Below, piece by piece: positions 27,515-36,469 of a stretch of DNA of 64,000 nt. The DNA is from UBA7960 sp964624065 (GTDB lineage: Bacteria > Bacteroidota > Bacteroidia > Bacteroidales > UBA7960): contig CAZUWF010000007.1 of assembly GCA_964624065.1 (NCBI GenBank), positions 18,758-82,757 of the forward strand, given 5' to 3'. Positions within the stretch are counted from its first letter, which is position 1. Each line of letters begins with the position of its first letter. Position numbers and translations under genes: made by a program. The notes under the pieces are model-generated. The model saw only the letters and a list, made by a program, of their open reading frames with translations. It was not told the DNA's origin and ran no database searches.

Positions 27515-28993
27515 ATGATTGACCTAATCACAAAAGTACACGACTCTGATGTTCGCTCCAAGGCCATAAAGCGGTTCCGCGAAAAGGGTATCTTGCTTCC
27601 TACTTTTGGTCAGATGCGAAACCCTGACCTTATTCCTGAGGAAATCAAGGACAAACTCAAAGGTGTTGGCCTTTGGGAATTAAACCCGTTAAACCTGTTC
27701 CGCATTACCTGGAAGAACGAGCCTGTGGCAAAGGGGGGTGGTTTCGCAAAGGTGAACCACCTTGAGCTACCTTCGTCGCTAACCGGTGTAAAGGCCCGCA
27801 TTGTAGTAATAATTGGCAAGTGGTTTCCAACAGGAGCCCACAAGGTTGGTGCCGCTTACGGTTGTCTGGCCCCCCGATTGATATCAGGGCAGTTCGACCC
27901 CACAAGGCACAAGGCGGTTTGGCCCTCAACGGGCAATTACTGCCGCGGGGGTGCCTTTGACTCGTACCTGATGGGCTGCGAATCGGTTGCAATCTTGCCC
28001 GAAGAAATGAGCCGCGAGCGTTTCGAATGGCTTCGCGAAATAGGTGCTGAAATTTTTGCCACCCCAGGATGTGAATCGAACGTCAAGGAAATATACGACA
28101 AGTGCTGGGAGTTGAGGCGCACCCAACCCGACTACGTAATCCTAAACCAATTCGATGAGTTCGGAAATCCTGTCTGGCATTACAACGTTACGGGTCCGGC
28201 CCTCGAAGAAACTTATGGGTATATTAAAAACGGAAAGTCAAACCTTGCTGCCTACGTCTCCAATACCGGCTCGGCTGGCACTATTGCAGCCGGCGACTAT
28301 CTTAAAACAAAGTTTCCAAACTTGAAGGTTGTTGCTTCGGAAGCACTTCAATGCCCTACTTTGCTCAACAACGGCTTTGGCGGGCACAGGATTGAAGGTA
28401 TTGGCGACAAGCACATTCCTTGGGTTCACAACGTTAGGGAAACTGATTTGGTAACAGCCATCGATGACGAGGATTGCATTCGAATAATGAGGCTTTTCAA
28501 CCACCAGCAGGGGAAAGACCTATTGGTTGAAGCGGGCGTGGAACCACAAGTAGTGGATAGCTTGAATTTGCTCGGAATTTCTGGCATTGCAAATTTGCTT
28601 TCGGCCATTAAAACCGCGAAGTACTTTGAATACACCCAGGATGACGTAATAGTTTCCATTGCAACCGACAGTATGGAAATGTACGGGTCAAGGATTGAAG
28701 AGGAAGACCACGCCAAAGGGGCTTATTCGACAATTCAGGCAGCCCGAGACTTCGATAGGTGCTTGCTTGGCCAGGGTGCGGAATACCTAAAAGAGTTGAC
28801 ATACCCCGAAAGGAAGGCCATTCACAACCTGAAGTATTTCACCTGGGTTGAACAGCAAGAAAAGGATGTAAAAGACCTTAACCGCCTTTGGTACGATCGT
28901 GAACTATGGCCTCAACTATTCTCACAAGCCAATGTTTGGGACAAAATGATTGAGGAGTTTAATGGTGAGGTTAGGGCAGGAAAAAGAGATTGA
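27515..28993 (+). CDS. Fold-type II PLP-dependent enzyme, lyase-like (tryptophan synthase beta / cysteine synthase superfamily)
   Basis: 492 residues. The PLP Schiff-base Lys is most likely in FPTGAHKVGAAYG, and the phosphate-binding loop is SNTGSAGTIAAGDYL; WPSTGNYCRGGAFDSYLMG is another conserved active-site stretch. Longer than cysteine synthase, it matches an uncharacterised anaerobe-rich subgroup of PLP beta-family proteins. It lies 43 bp after ygfK on the same strand, so it belongs to the same transcript. In E. coli and gut anaerobes the comparable place is filled by YgeX, 2,3-diaminopropionate ammonia-lyase, also fold type II. A lyase role on an amino-acid intermediate of purine breakdown is an inference; this is not an orthologue of YgeX by motif. 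Confidence 0.8.
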   Translation: MIDLITKVHDSDVRSKAIKRFREKGILLPTFGQMRNPDLIPEEIKDKLKGVGLWELNPLNLFRITWKNEPVAKGGGFAKVNHLELPSSLTGVKARIVVIIGKWFPTGAHKVGAAYGCLAPRLISGQFDPTRHKAVWPSTGNYCRGGAFDSYLMGCESVAILPEEMSRERFEWLREIGAEIFATPGCESNVKEIYDKCWELRRTQPDYVILNQFDEFGNPVWHYNVTGPALEETYGYIKNGKSNLAAYVSNTGSAGTIAAGDYLKTKFPNLKVVASEALQCPTLLNNGFGGHRIEGIGDKHIPWVHNVRETDLVTAIDDEDCIRIMRLFNHQQGKDLLVEAGVEPQVVDSLNLLGISGIANLLSAIKTAKYFEYTQDDVIVSIATDSMEMYGSRIEEEDHAKGAYSTIQAARDFDRCLLGQGAEYLKELTYPERKAIHNLKYFTWVEQQEKDVKDLNRLWYDRELWPQLFSQANVWDKMIEEFNGEVRAGKRD

Positions 28994-29264
28994 TGGATTA
29001 AGGTTGAGGAAATAGAATTTGCCAGTTTGAATTTTTGGAACTCGGATCGGCCGGTAGGCTGACCCTTTGCGCGAATTGATAAGATAGCCAAAGATTATTT
29101 GGGCAACCTTTAAGCTCGTTAAGGTAAAATAGGTAACCATCAAGCATAGGCAGTTAGTAGGCGGCGGTTAGCGGCAACAATAATCTTACTATAGCAAACT
29201 TGCAACCTTAATGTTCCGTACCATAACGGTTTTTTGCCTTAGAAATAAACTACAACCTAACAAT

Positions 29265-30509
29265 ATGTCGAAAAAATTCATTTTACAATGCGTGAATTGC
29301 GGGAACCAATTGCCCGCAGGGGCTTTTGCTTACCTATGTCCTCCTTGCTCCGAAAAGCAAACCTCCCAAATACCACCCCTGGGAGTACTCAAAACCCTCT
29401 ACGATTACGAGGGAATTAAAAAAAAATACTCAACTGTCAACCTGTTCGAGGCATTAAAAGCAAACCATTTCATTGACATTTTGCCTATTGAAAACAACGC
29501 CAGTCGAGGTACCTTACGTGTGGGTAACACACCTTTGTACGAGTTTGAGCTTGGAAGCAAGGATGGCGGCAAACTTAAATTCCTTTTGAAAGACGATTCG
29601 CAAAACCCCACGTTTTCTCTAAAGGATAGAGCCTCGCAGGTAGTATCGGCATACGCCAGGGAAAACGGATTTGACACCATGGTTGCTGCCTCCACGGGAA
29701 ACGCCGGGTCTTCATTGGCAGGAATTTGTGCTTCGCAGGGTCAAAGGGCAATCATTATGGTTCCTAAAACCGTTCCGCAGGCAAAACTGACTCAAATAAT
29801 AATGTATGGCGCAACTCCTGTACTGGTTGATGGCAACTATGATGCCGCTTTCGATCTAAGCGTGGAGGCATCCAAGCATTTCGGGTGGTTTAATCGTAAC
29901 ACAGGGTTCAACCCACTCACCATTGAAGGCAAAAAGACAGTTTCTCTCGAAATTTACGACCAGTTAAACGGGAAACTTCCTTCAGTGATGTTTGTATCGG
30001 CTGGTGATGGGGTTATTATCTCCGGGGTTTACAAGGGCTTTGAGGATTTGCTCAAACTCGGAATAATATCAAACATACCAACAATAGTTGCAGTTCAGTC
30101 AGAGAGGAGCGACAACCTTGTTAGGAATATGAATACCGAGGATTTTGTGATGACCCCATCAACAACAATGGCTGATAGCATTTCGGTTGACTATCCGCGA
30201 AATTTTTATATGGCAAAATCATTCTTGAAAAAATACCAAGGGAAATGGTTAACCGTTTCGGATGAGGAGATAATGAAGGCAGCCTCGAATTTGGCCAAAA
30301 ATACCGGAATTTTTGCTGAACCTGCCGCAGCAGCAGCAATGGCCGGAATGATCAAGTACAGCAATTACCACAATGACCACAGACTCAGCTCAATGCTCGT
30401 TCTTTCAACCGGTAGCGGCCTGAAAGATTTGAACGCGTGCCGCGATGCCGTGAAAATCCCAAAACCTATTTCACCAAAAGTGGAGGAGCTGGAGAAGTTG
30501 TTAAGTTGA
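29265..30509 (+). CDS. Threonine synthase-like PLP enzyme with N-terminal zinc ribbon
   Basis: 414 residues from the ATG at 29265. The first 30 residues hold CVNCG and CPPC pairs, a small zinc-ribbon seen in archaeal-type threonine synthases. The catalytic domain has the PLP Lys in NPTFSLKDRASQVV, ASTGNAGSSLAGICASQG, and the PLP-phosphate loop FVSAGDGVIISGVYKGF. True threonine synthase is normally next to other threonine genes; here it sits in the purine cluster, so a different beta-elimination or replacement substrate is likely. A 270-bp gap separates it from the preceding PLP gene and it may have its own promoter. Function of this paralogue is uncertain. Confidence 0.8.
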   Translation: MSKKFILQCVNCGNQLPAGAFAYLCPPCSEKQTSQIPPLGVLKTLYDYEGIKKKYSTVNLFEALKANHFIDILPIENNASRGTLRVGNTPLYEFELGSKDGGKLKFLLKDDSQNPTFSLKDRASQVVSAYARENGFDTMVAASTGNAGSSLAGICASQGQRAIIMVPKTVPQAKLTQIIMYGATPVLVDGNYDAAFDLSVEASKHFGWFNRNTGFNPLTIEGKKTVSLEIYDQLNGKLPSVMFVSAGDGVIISGVYKGFEDLLKLGIISNIPTIVAVQSERSDNLVRNMNTEDFVMTPSTTMADSISVDYPRNFYMAKSFLKKYQGKWLTVSDEEIMKAASNLAKNTGIFAEPAAAAAMAGMIKYSNYHNDHRLSSMLVLSTGSGLKDLNACRDAVKIPKPISPKVEELEKLLS

Positions 30510-30571
30510 TGGGTTAATTTGTCGAGGAGGTGACGGATTAACAATTTTGTGTTTCTCATTTCAAATTCTGC

Positions 30572-30602
30572 TTTGTGAACCATAGGGCTCTTTGTAACTT
30601 TG
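30572..30602 (+). promoter_or_regulatory. Consensus Bacteroidota promoter for xdhD
   Basis: TTTG at 30572-30575, 19 bp of spacer, then TAACTTTG at 30595-30602: an exact match to TTTG-N19-TAnnTTTG recognised by the Bacteroidota primary sigma factor. Transcription should start near 30609, giving a leader of about 90 nt before the xdhD ATG at 30702. This shows that xdhD (and possibly ssnA) can be transcribed apart from ygfK. Confidence 0.75.
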
Positions 30603-30701
30603 TAGTAAATATGTTTTTAATTTGTAACTTGCTTTATTCTATATTTCTTTCTTGCCTTTAGACAAAAAACACCAACAGTGCATTTGAATTGCTTTAAAAA
30701 A

Positions 30702-33269
30702 ATGATAAAATTAACATTAAACGGTCAGGAAGTAACCTACGAGGGCGATCCCGAAAAAAAGCTTTTGGAGTTTTTGCGCATTGATAACCACCTGACCTCA
30801 GCCAAGGATGGTTGTTCGGGAGAAGGCTTCTGCGGTGCCTGCACGGTTGAAATAAATGGAATGGCCCGCCTTGCATGCACCACCACGATGAAAAACCTGC
30901 AGGGAGCCACAGTGCTAACTTTGGAAGGTTTCCCGGAAAAGGTAAAAAAGGTTATAGTAAATTCCTTTGTCAACAAGGGTGCGGTTCAGTGCGGGTATTG
31001 CATACCCGGGTTCGTCTCGCGCACCAAGGTGCTGCTCGAGAAAAACCCCAGCCCAACCATCTTGGACATAAGGCAAGCCATAAAACCACATATTTGTCGC
31101 TGCACGGGTTACAAGAAAATAGAGGAAGGGATTGCGGAGGCCGCAAGGGCAATTAACCAAAATATTGAACTTGAGCTCAACCAAACCTCCGGATGCATAG
31201 GCGAATCACAGCCCAAGTACCAGGCTGCCGAAACCGCCTGTGGACAGAGGAAATTTGTCAACGATATGTTTTTCGAGGGGATGCATTTTGGCGCCCTAAG
31301 GTTTAGCGACCATCCAAGGGCATTAGTAAAGAGAATCAATGTTGATGCAGCACAAATGCTTGAAGGAGTGGTTGAGATTTTTACGGCTGCCAACATTCCC
31401 GGCACACAAAAAGTTGGATTGATCAACAACGATTGGCCGGTAATGATTGCCGAGGGCCAAATTACCAATTTTATTGGCGATGTATTGGCCGGAGTTGTAG
31501 CAACAACCGAAGAGGTTGCGCGTCAAGCGGTTGCCCTAATTAGTGTTGACTATGAAGTTCTCAAGCCCATAACCGATCCCTTCGAGGCGGTTCACGGAGA
31601 AAGGGTTCACTCGGATCGCCCCAACGTTTACGATACCACACGATTTACCGTAGGCGACATAGAAAGTGCTTTTGCCCAGGCGAAGTACATAACCAAAGAC
31701 CGGTTCGAGACCCAAAGGGTAGAACATGCATATCTGGAAACCGAATCGGCCGTGGCCATTCCTGATGATGACGACGGAATTATTGTTTACACCCAAAGCC
31801 AGGGTATATATGTTGACCGCAAGCAACTATCAACCGTTTTGGCCATTCCCGAATGGAAAATCAGGGTGGTGCAAGTACCCAACGGCGGTGCCTTTGGTGG
31901 TAAGGAGGATTTGAGCGTTCAGGCACATACAGCATTATTTGCGTTCCTGCTAAAAAAGCCGGTTAAAATTACCCTTTCGCGAAGCGAGTCCATTAGGTTG
32001 CACCCCAAGAGGCACCCGGTGTTCATGGATATGGAGCTGGCAGCCGACGAGGATGGCAAGCTAATTGGCCTTAAACTTTTTGCAACTGGCGATTCGGGTG
32101 CTTATGCCTCTGTGGGCGCAAAAGTGATGGAAAGGGTGGCGGGCCACGCCTCGGCTGGATACTACATTCCAAACGTATCCATTGAGTCACGGGCTGTGTA
32201 CACCAACAACGTACCGTGCGGAGCAATGCGAGGGTTCGGGGCCAACCAGGTTTGCTTTGCAATTGAAGCCAGCATTGACCATATTTGTTATCAGGCAGGT
32301 TTCGATAGGTGGAAAATCAGGTACGATAATGCCCTAGCCGACGGCTTGGCAACCTCAACCGGACACAAAGTTACCGGAGTTGGAATTAAAGCTTGCCTCG
32401 AGGCCATTAAGGATGACTTCTACTCTGCAAAACACGCAGGATTGGCAGTGGCCATCAAGAATTCGGGCGTTGGCAATGGTATGGTAGACGAATCAAAGGT
32501 AATTATTGAAATATTCGACGGCGGAAGGGTTAAGATAAGCCATGGCTGGACCGAAATGGGTCAGGGAGTTCACAGTATGGCCATTCAGACCCTATGCCAA
32601 GAAATTGGAATTGACCCCTTCAAAGTTGATGTAGAAACCGATACTAACGCTGACATACCTACAGGTATGACAACCTCCTCACGCGGAACGGCTTTGTTAG
32701 GACTTGCAGTTATAAATGCCTGCCAATCATTAAAGGAAGACTTAAAAACCAGCACCTTGGAACAGCTTGCCGGTAAGACCTACCGGGGGCAATTCGTGTG
32801 CGATTGGACCACCAAGCCTGGCACGCCAGGTGTGGAGCAGGTTACGCACTACTCTTATGGCTACGCAGCACAGGTGTGCATTTTGGACCACAACGGAAAA
32901 ATTGACAAGATTGTAGCAGCACACGATGCCGGAAAAATAATGAACCAGATGCTTTTCGAAGGACAGATTGAAGGCGGCGTGGCTATGGGGGTTGGCTATG
33001 CCTTAACTGAAAACCTGCCAATGAAAGATGGATTTTTGGTCAGCGACAAAATGAAAGACCTCGGCCTGTTGCGAGCCCACCAAACTCCAACCATCGTGGT
33101 AAAAGGTGTTGAAGTTAACGACCCAGTAGGACCATACGGAGCCAAGGGAATAGGCGAAATTGGCATGGTACCAACCGCCGCTGCAATAGCCAACGCCTAT
33201 TATGCATTTGGGGGTATAAAGCCAACAAAACTTCCTTTGGGCTATAAACTAGAGGCAGCTAAAAATTAA
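30702..33269 (+). CDS. xdhD: XdhD-like molybdenum hydroxylase: [2Fe-2S] and molybdopterin domains fused
   Basis: 855 residues from the ATG at 30702 (MIKLTLNGQEVTYEG). Two [2Fe-2S] sites are complete: Cys 38, 44, 47 and 59 (CSGEGFCGAC), then Cys 97, 100, 132 and 134 (CGYCIPGF and CRCTGY). From about residue 165 the aldehyde-oxidase/xanthine-dehydrogenase molybdopterin domains follow: GGAFGGKEDLS, CGAMRGFGANQ, EMGQGVHSMAIQ, TSSRGTALLG and AKGIGEIGMVPTAAA with the catalytic Glu. No FAD domain is present, as in E. coli XdhD/YgfN, so a partner flavoprotein is needed; YgfK is a candidate. E. coli XdhD is about 100 residues longer. Some relatives carry labile selenium, which cannot be seen in sequence. 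Confidence 0.93.
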   Translation: MIKLTLNGQEVTYEGDPEKKLLEFLRIDNHLTSAKDGCSGEGFCGACTVEINGMARLACTTTMKNLQGATVLTLEGFPEKVKKVIVNSFVNKGAVQCGYCIPGFVSRTKVLLEKNPSPTILDIRQAIKPHICRCTGYKKIEEGIAEAARAINQNIELELNQTSGCIGESQPKYQAAETACGQRKFVNDMFFEGMHFGALRFSDHPRALVKRINVDAAQMLEGVVEIFTAANIPGTQKVGLINNDWPVMIAEGQITNFIGDVLAGVVATTEEVARQAVALISVDYEVLKPITDPFEAVHGERVHSDRPNVYDTTRFTVGDIESAFAQAKYITKDRFETQRVEHAYLETESAVAIPDDDDGIIVYTQSQGIYVDRKQLSTVLAIPEWKIRVVQVPNGGAFGGKEDLSVQAHTALFAFLLKKPVKITLSRSESIRLHPKRHPVFMDMELAADEDGKLIGLKLFATGDSGAYASVGAKVMERVAGHASAGYYIPNVSIESRAVYTNNVPCGAMRGFGANQVCFAIEASIDHICYQAGFDRWKIRYDNALADGLATSTGHKVTGVGIKACLEAIKDDFYSAKHAGLAVAIKNSGVGNGMVDESKVIIEIFDGGRVKISHGWTEMGQGVHSMAIQTLCQEIGIDPFKVDVETDTNADIPTGMTTSSRGTALLGLAVINACQSLKEDLKTSTLEQLAGKTYRGQFVCDWTTKPGTPGVEQVTHYSYGYAAQVCILDHNGKIDKIVAAHDAGKIMNQMLFEGQIEGGVAMGVGYALTENLPMKDGFLVSDKMKDLGLLRAHQTPTIVVKGVEVNDPVGPYGAKGIGEIGMVPTAAAIANAYYAFGGIKPTKLPLGYKLEAAKN

Positions 33270-33441
33270 AAATTAGGAAATAAGAGAAGAACCTTATGAG
33301 TTCTATTGAAATAAATATAAGTTGAAATATTGCCAATTGCATACCTGCCTGCGGCCTTCCACACGCACTTTGCCGCCAGCATATTTGTATTTTACAAATT
33401 TTCTAAACCAATAACCACTTGCAAATTACTAATTACTAAAA

Positions 33442-34716
33442 ATGTCAATAATACTTAAAAACGGAACTTTCATTAACTGGGAAACCCTTGAATTTGTAGA
33501 GGCACACGTTGTGGCTTCCGAAAATAATCACGAGTCCCTCAAGTTGGTGAAAAAAGGAGAAGAATTGGAGATTGAACCCTCCGACAAGGTGATAGATTGC
33601 ACCGGACAATACATTACCAAGTCTTTTGGAGTAGGTCACCACCACGTTTATTCTGCATTGGCACGAGGAATGCCGGCACCAGCGGCAACACCCAACAACT
33701 TCAGGGAAATACTACAGTACATTTGGTGGAACTTGGACAAGGCTCTCGATGCCGAAACTATAGAAGCCAGTGCCCTTGCCACTGCCATGGCTTGTGCAAA
33801 ATCGGGCGCAACATTTGCAATTGACCACCACGCCTCGCCAAACCACATTAAGGGTTCTCTCCAAATTATTGCGAGGGCATTTGACACCGTGGGCGTTTCG
33901 CACCTTCTGTGCTACGAGGTAACAGACCGCGACGGCCACAGGCAAACCCTTGAAGGCCTTGAGGAAAATTACCGACACATCGCCCTAAATCAAGGTTTGG
34001 TTGGATTGCACGCTTCATTTACCATTAGCAGCGACACTTTGAAAATGGCGGCAGAATTGATGGAAAAAACAGGGGCTGGAATACACATGCACCTTGCAGA
34101 AGACATTTACGATCAAGAGCAATGCCTAAACAATTACCGTAAAAGGGTGGCATTCAGGCTCAAGGATTATGGTTTCATTGACAACCCAAAAAGTATCCTT
34201 GTCCACTGCCTCCACCTTGACGATGCCGAACGCGTACTCCTCAGTAACAGCCCGGCTTGGATTGCCCAAAATATGGAAAGCAACCTCAAGAACAAGGTTG
34301 GCCATTTCAATGGCTCGGGGCTTGCCAACAAGAGGATCATACTCGGCACCGATGGTATGCACAGCGATATGCTGCAAAGTGCAAAGGCTGCATTCTTTGC
34401 CGGTCAAAAAACCGATAAAGTAACCCCGGCAATTATCTATGAGCGTTTCAGAAACGTGCACCGCTATCTGGCTGAGAATAATTTTACTGGAGATGGTGCT
34501 AACAACCTGGTGGTACTCGATTACGACACCCCTACCCCGCTCGAACCCCAAAACTTTTTGGGACATTTCATTTTCGGTATGCGTTCCAACCATATAAGGC
34601 ACGTTATTTCAAATGGCAAGCTAATAGTTAGGGACTGGGTTTTGAGAACAATAGACGAGGCCAGCACCTTGGAGTTTACAAAGGCTCAAGCTTTAAGATT
34701 GTGGCGAAAACTGTGA
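33442..34716 (+). CDS. ssnA: SsnA-like aminohydrolase (amidohydrolase superfamily)
   Basis: 424 residues, similar to E. coli SsnA (about 440). The metal motif is GHHHVYSALARGM (His near 66-68), followed by FAIDHHASPNHIKGSL, GIHMHLAEDIYDQEQC, SILVHCLHLDD and LGTDGMHSDM, which supply the later His and Asp ligands. These match SsnA more than guanine deaminase or chlorohydrolase. SsnA is genetically tied to anaerobic uric-acid degradation and probably hydrolyses a C-N bond of a purine-derived ring. The gene lies 172 bp after xdhD. A near-consensus CATATTTG box occurs in the gap, so it may be cotranscribed or separately started. Confidence 0.92.
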   Translation: MSIILKNGTFINWETLEFVEAHVVASENNHESLKLVKKGEELEIEPSDKVIDCTGQYITKSFGVGHHHVYSALARGMPAPAATPNNFREILQYIWWNLDKALDAETIEASALATAMACAKSGATFAIDHHASPNHIKGSLQIIARAFDTVGVSHLLCYEVTDRDGHRQTLEGLEENYRHIALNQGLVGLHASFTISSDTLKMAAELMEKTGAGIHMHLAEDIYDQEQCLNNYRKRVAFRLKDYGFIDNPKSILVHCLHLDDAERVLLSNSPAWIAQNMESNLKNKVGHFNGSGLANKRIILGTDGMHSDMLQSAKAAFFAGQKTDKVTPAIIYERFRNVHRYLAENNFTGDGANNLVVLDYDTPTPLEPQNFLGHFIFGMRSNHIRHVISNGKLIVRDWVLRTIDEASTLEFTKAQALRLWRKL

Positions 34717-34811
34717 TGATCTAAAACAATAATTAAATTAAAATTAGAATTGCGATCAATGGTTTTTTACCTCGAAAAATATGTGCTACTTGAGCCGATC
34801 TGATTATTTTC

Positions 34812-34842
34812 TTTGTTTTAGAATAATGATATAAAAGGTTTG
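34812..34842 (+). promoter_or_regulatory. Likely promoter for the hydantoinase gene
   Basis: TTTG at 34812-34815, a 19-bp spacer, then AAGGTTTG at 34835-34842, which differs from TAnnTTTG only at the first base. It would give a leader of about 115 nt before the ATG at 34965. The 248-bp gap after ssnA also supports separate transcription. Confidence 0.5.
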
Positions 34843-34964
34843 AATATTTGGGGATTAATTGTAAATTATTAATATCTAAATCAATTCTTTTTGAGCCCTG
34901 TGAAAAACTTCTTGTACCTCGTGTTAAACCGTTAGGCCATTGGACCAACAAATACTTTAAACAA

Positions 34965-36335
34965 ATGCAAATCTTGATTAAAAACGGCATGATTGTCAGC
35001 CATGAGGCTTCAATTAAAGAGGACCTCTTGATTGAGGACGGCAAAATTTTACAACGGGGACTTATTGATCTTAAGCCAGGGCCCCACCTAACCGAAATTG
35101 ATGCCAGTGGTATGCTTGTGATTCCGGGAGCATTTGACCCGCACGTGCACATGTACCTGTCAACTGCGGCAGGCTTTTCGGCCGATGATTTTCAAACTGG
35201 AAGCTTGGCAGCCCTGGCCGGGGGAACCACTTTTTTCATTGATTTCGTAATTCCTAAAAAAGGTCAATCATTGCCAGATGCATTTCGCCAAAGGTTGAAG
35301 GAAGCGGAAAACTCGGTGATTGATTTTTCTTTTCACGTAAGCCCCATAACTTGGCACGAGAATTTGGAAAACGAGATTAAAGAGTGCCTGGCGATGGGTG
35401 CAAAATCTTATAAGGTCTTTACTGCATATCTCGAATCAATTGGCATAGAAGGGGAGGTTTTGCAAAAAGTTGTGAGGCTCCTGGCCAAAAACGGAGCAAT
35501 GCTGACGGTGCATGCCGAAACCGGAAGGGAAATTGAAAGGTTGCGAAACGATTACTTTGAGCAAGGGAAAACCTCGCCAATTTACCACGCTTTGAGCAGG
35601 CCAGCCAAAACCGAATCGGAAGCAGTAAAAATGCTTGTGGAACTGACCGCAGGAGAGGGTTGCCCCATGTACGTGGTCCACGTTTCGGCTGCCGAATCGT
35701 TAAAGCACATTAAGGGAGCAAAAAAATCAAACTTGAAGGTTTTCGCCGAAACTTGCCCGCAGTACCTGCTGCTTGACCAAGAAAGTTATAACCAACCCTT
35801 CGACAAGGCAGCCAAATATGTATTGAGCCCACCATTACGAACAAAAAATGACATTGATTCATTGTGGGAATCATTGGCAAACAATACTTTAGACACGGTG
35901 GGAACGGATCACTGCCCTTTTACCTTGGAGCAAAAAAAGATGGGTTTGAACGATTTCAGAAAAATTCCAAACGGTGCCGGAGGGGTTGAGCATCGCCCAG
36001 CACTTTTGTTTTCAAAGGGCGTGCTCGAAAATCGAATTTCTTTGAACCGTTGGGTGGAACTAATATCAACGAATCCTGCAAAGATTTTCGGGCTTTATCC
36101 TCGCAAGGGAAGCATTGAGGTAGGTGCCGATGCCGACGTGGTGGTTTGGAACCCTAACACTAAAAGAACAATCTCGGCCACAGACCACCACCAGAACACC
36201 GACCTTAACATTTTCGAAGGAATTGAAACCACCGGAACCCCCGAATATGTAATCTTGAGGGGTCAGGTAGTGGTTTCAAATGGCAGACTTCATGATACCA
36301 GCCATTTGAAGGGAAGGTTCCTGCGCCAAGATTAA
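34965..36335 (+). CDS. hyuA: Dihydropyrimidinase/hydantoinase family amidohydrolase
   Basis: 456 residues from the ATG at 34965, very close to E. coli HyuA (461). The binuclear metal motif GAFDPHVHMYLS, the carboxylated Lys in SYKVFTAYLES, TVHAETGRE, YVVHVSAAES and the Asp in GTDHCPFTLEQKK are all present. The family opens cyclic diamides such as hydantoins, dihydropyrimidines or allantoin. In E. coli and gut anaerobes hyuA belongs to the uric-acid gene set, and here it ends the plus-strand arm of the island. The natural substrate is probably a hydantoin- or ureido-type intermediate of urate breakdown. It converges with lpxH, with about 130 bp between the stops. Confidence 0.93.
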   Translation: MQILIKNGMIVSHEASIKEDLLIEDGKILQRGLIDLKPGPHLTEIDASGMLVIPGAFDPHVHMYLSTAAGFSADDFQTGSLAALAGGTTFFIDFVIPKKGQSLPDAFRQRLKEAENSVIDFSFHVSPITWHENLENEIKECLAMGAKSYKVFTAYLESIGIEGEVLQKVVRLLAKNGAMLTVHAETGREIERLRNDYFEQGKTSPIYHALSRPAKTESEAVKMLVELTAGEGCPMYVVHVSAAESLKHIKGAKKSNLKVFAETCPQYLLLDQESYNQPFDKAAKYVLSPPLRTKNDIDSLWESLANNTLDTVGTDHCPFTLEQKKMGLNDFRKIPNGAGGVEHRPALLFSKGVLENRISLNRWVELISTNPAKIFGLYPRKGSIEVGADADVVVWNPNTKRTISATDHHQNTDLNIFEGIETTGTPEYVILRGQVVVSNGRLHDTSHLKGRFLRQD

Positions 36336-36469
36336 TAGAGTGTAAAATGCGAGGATGAGAAAAGAAATAAATTTGAATTATTGCAAATTTATGCCTAAAA
36401 CAGGTATTTGAGCAATCAATTGCAAATCGTTAATCTTGTTGTACTTTGCTTCGAGGTGCACTTGGTTGA

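Noticed and set aside
29265..30509. Calling this gene thrC, the biosynthetic threonine synthase
   Set aside because: No threonine genes are adjacent and it lies within the purine island; the name would claim more than the sequence supports.
36368..36391. Inverted repeat TAAATTTG / CAAATTTA between hyuA and lpxH
   Set aside because: Eight A/T-rich base pairs without a U-tract; too weak to call a terminator or binding site.
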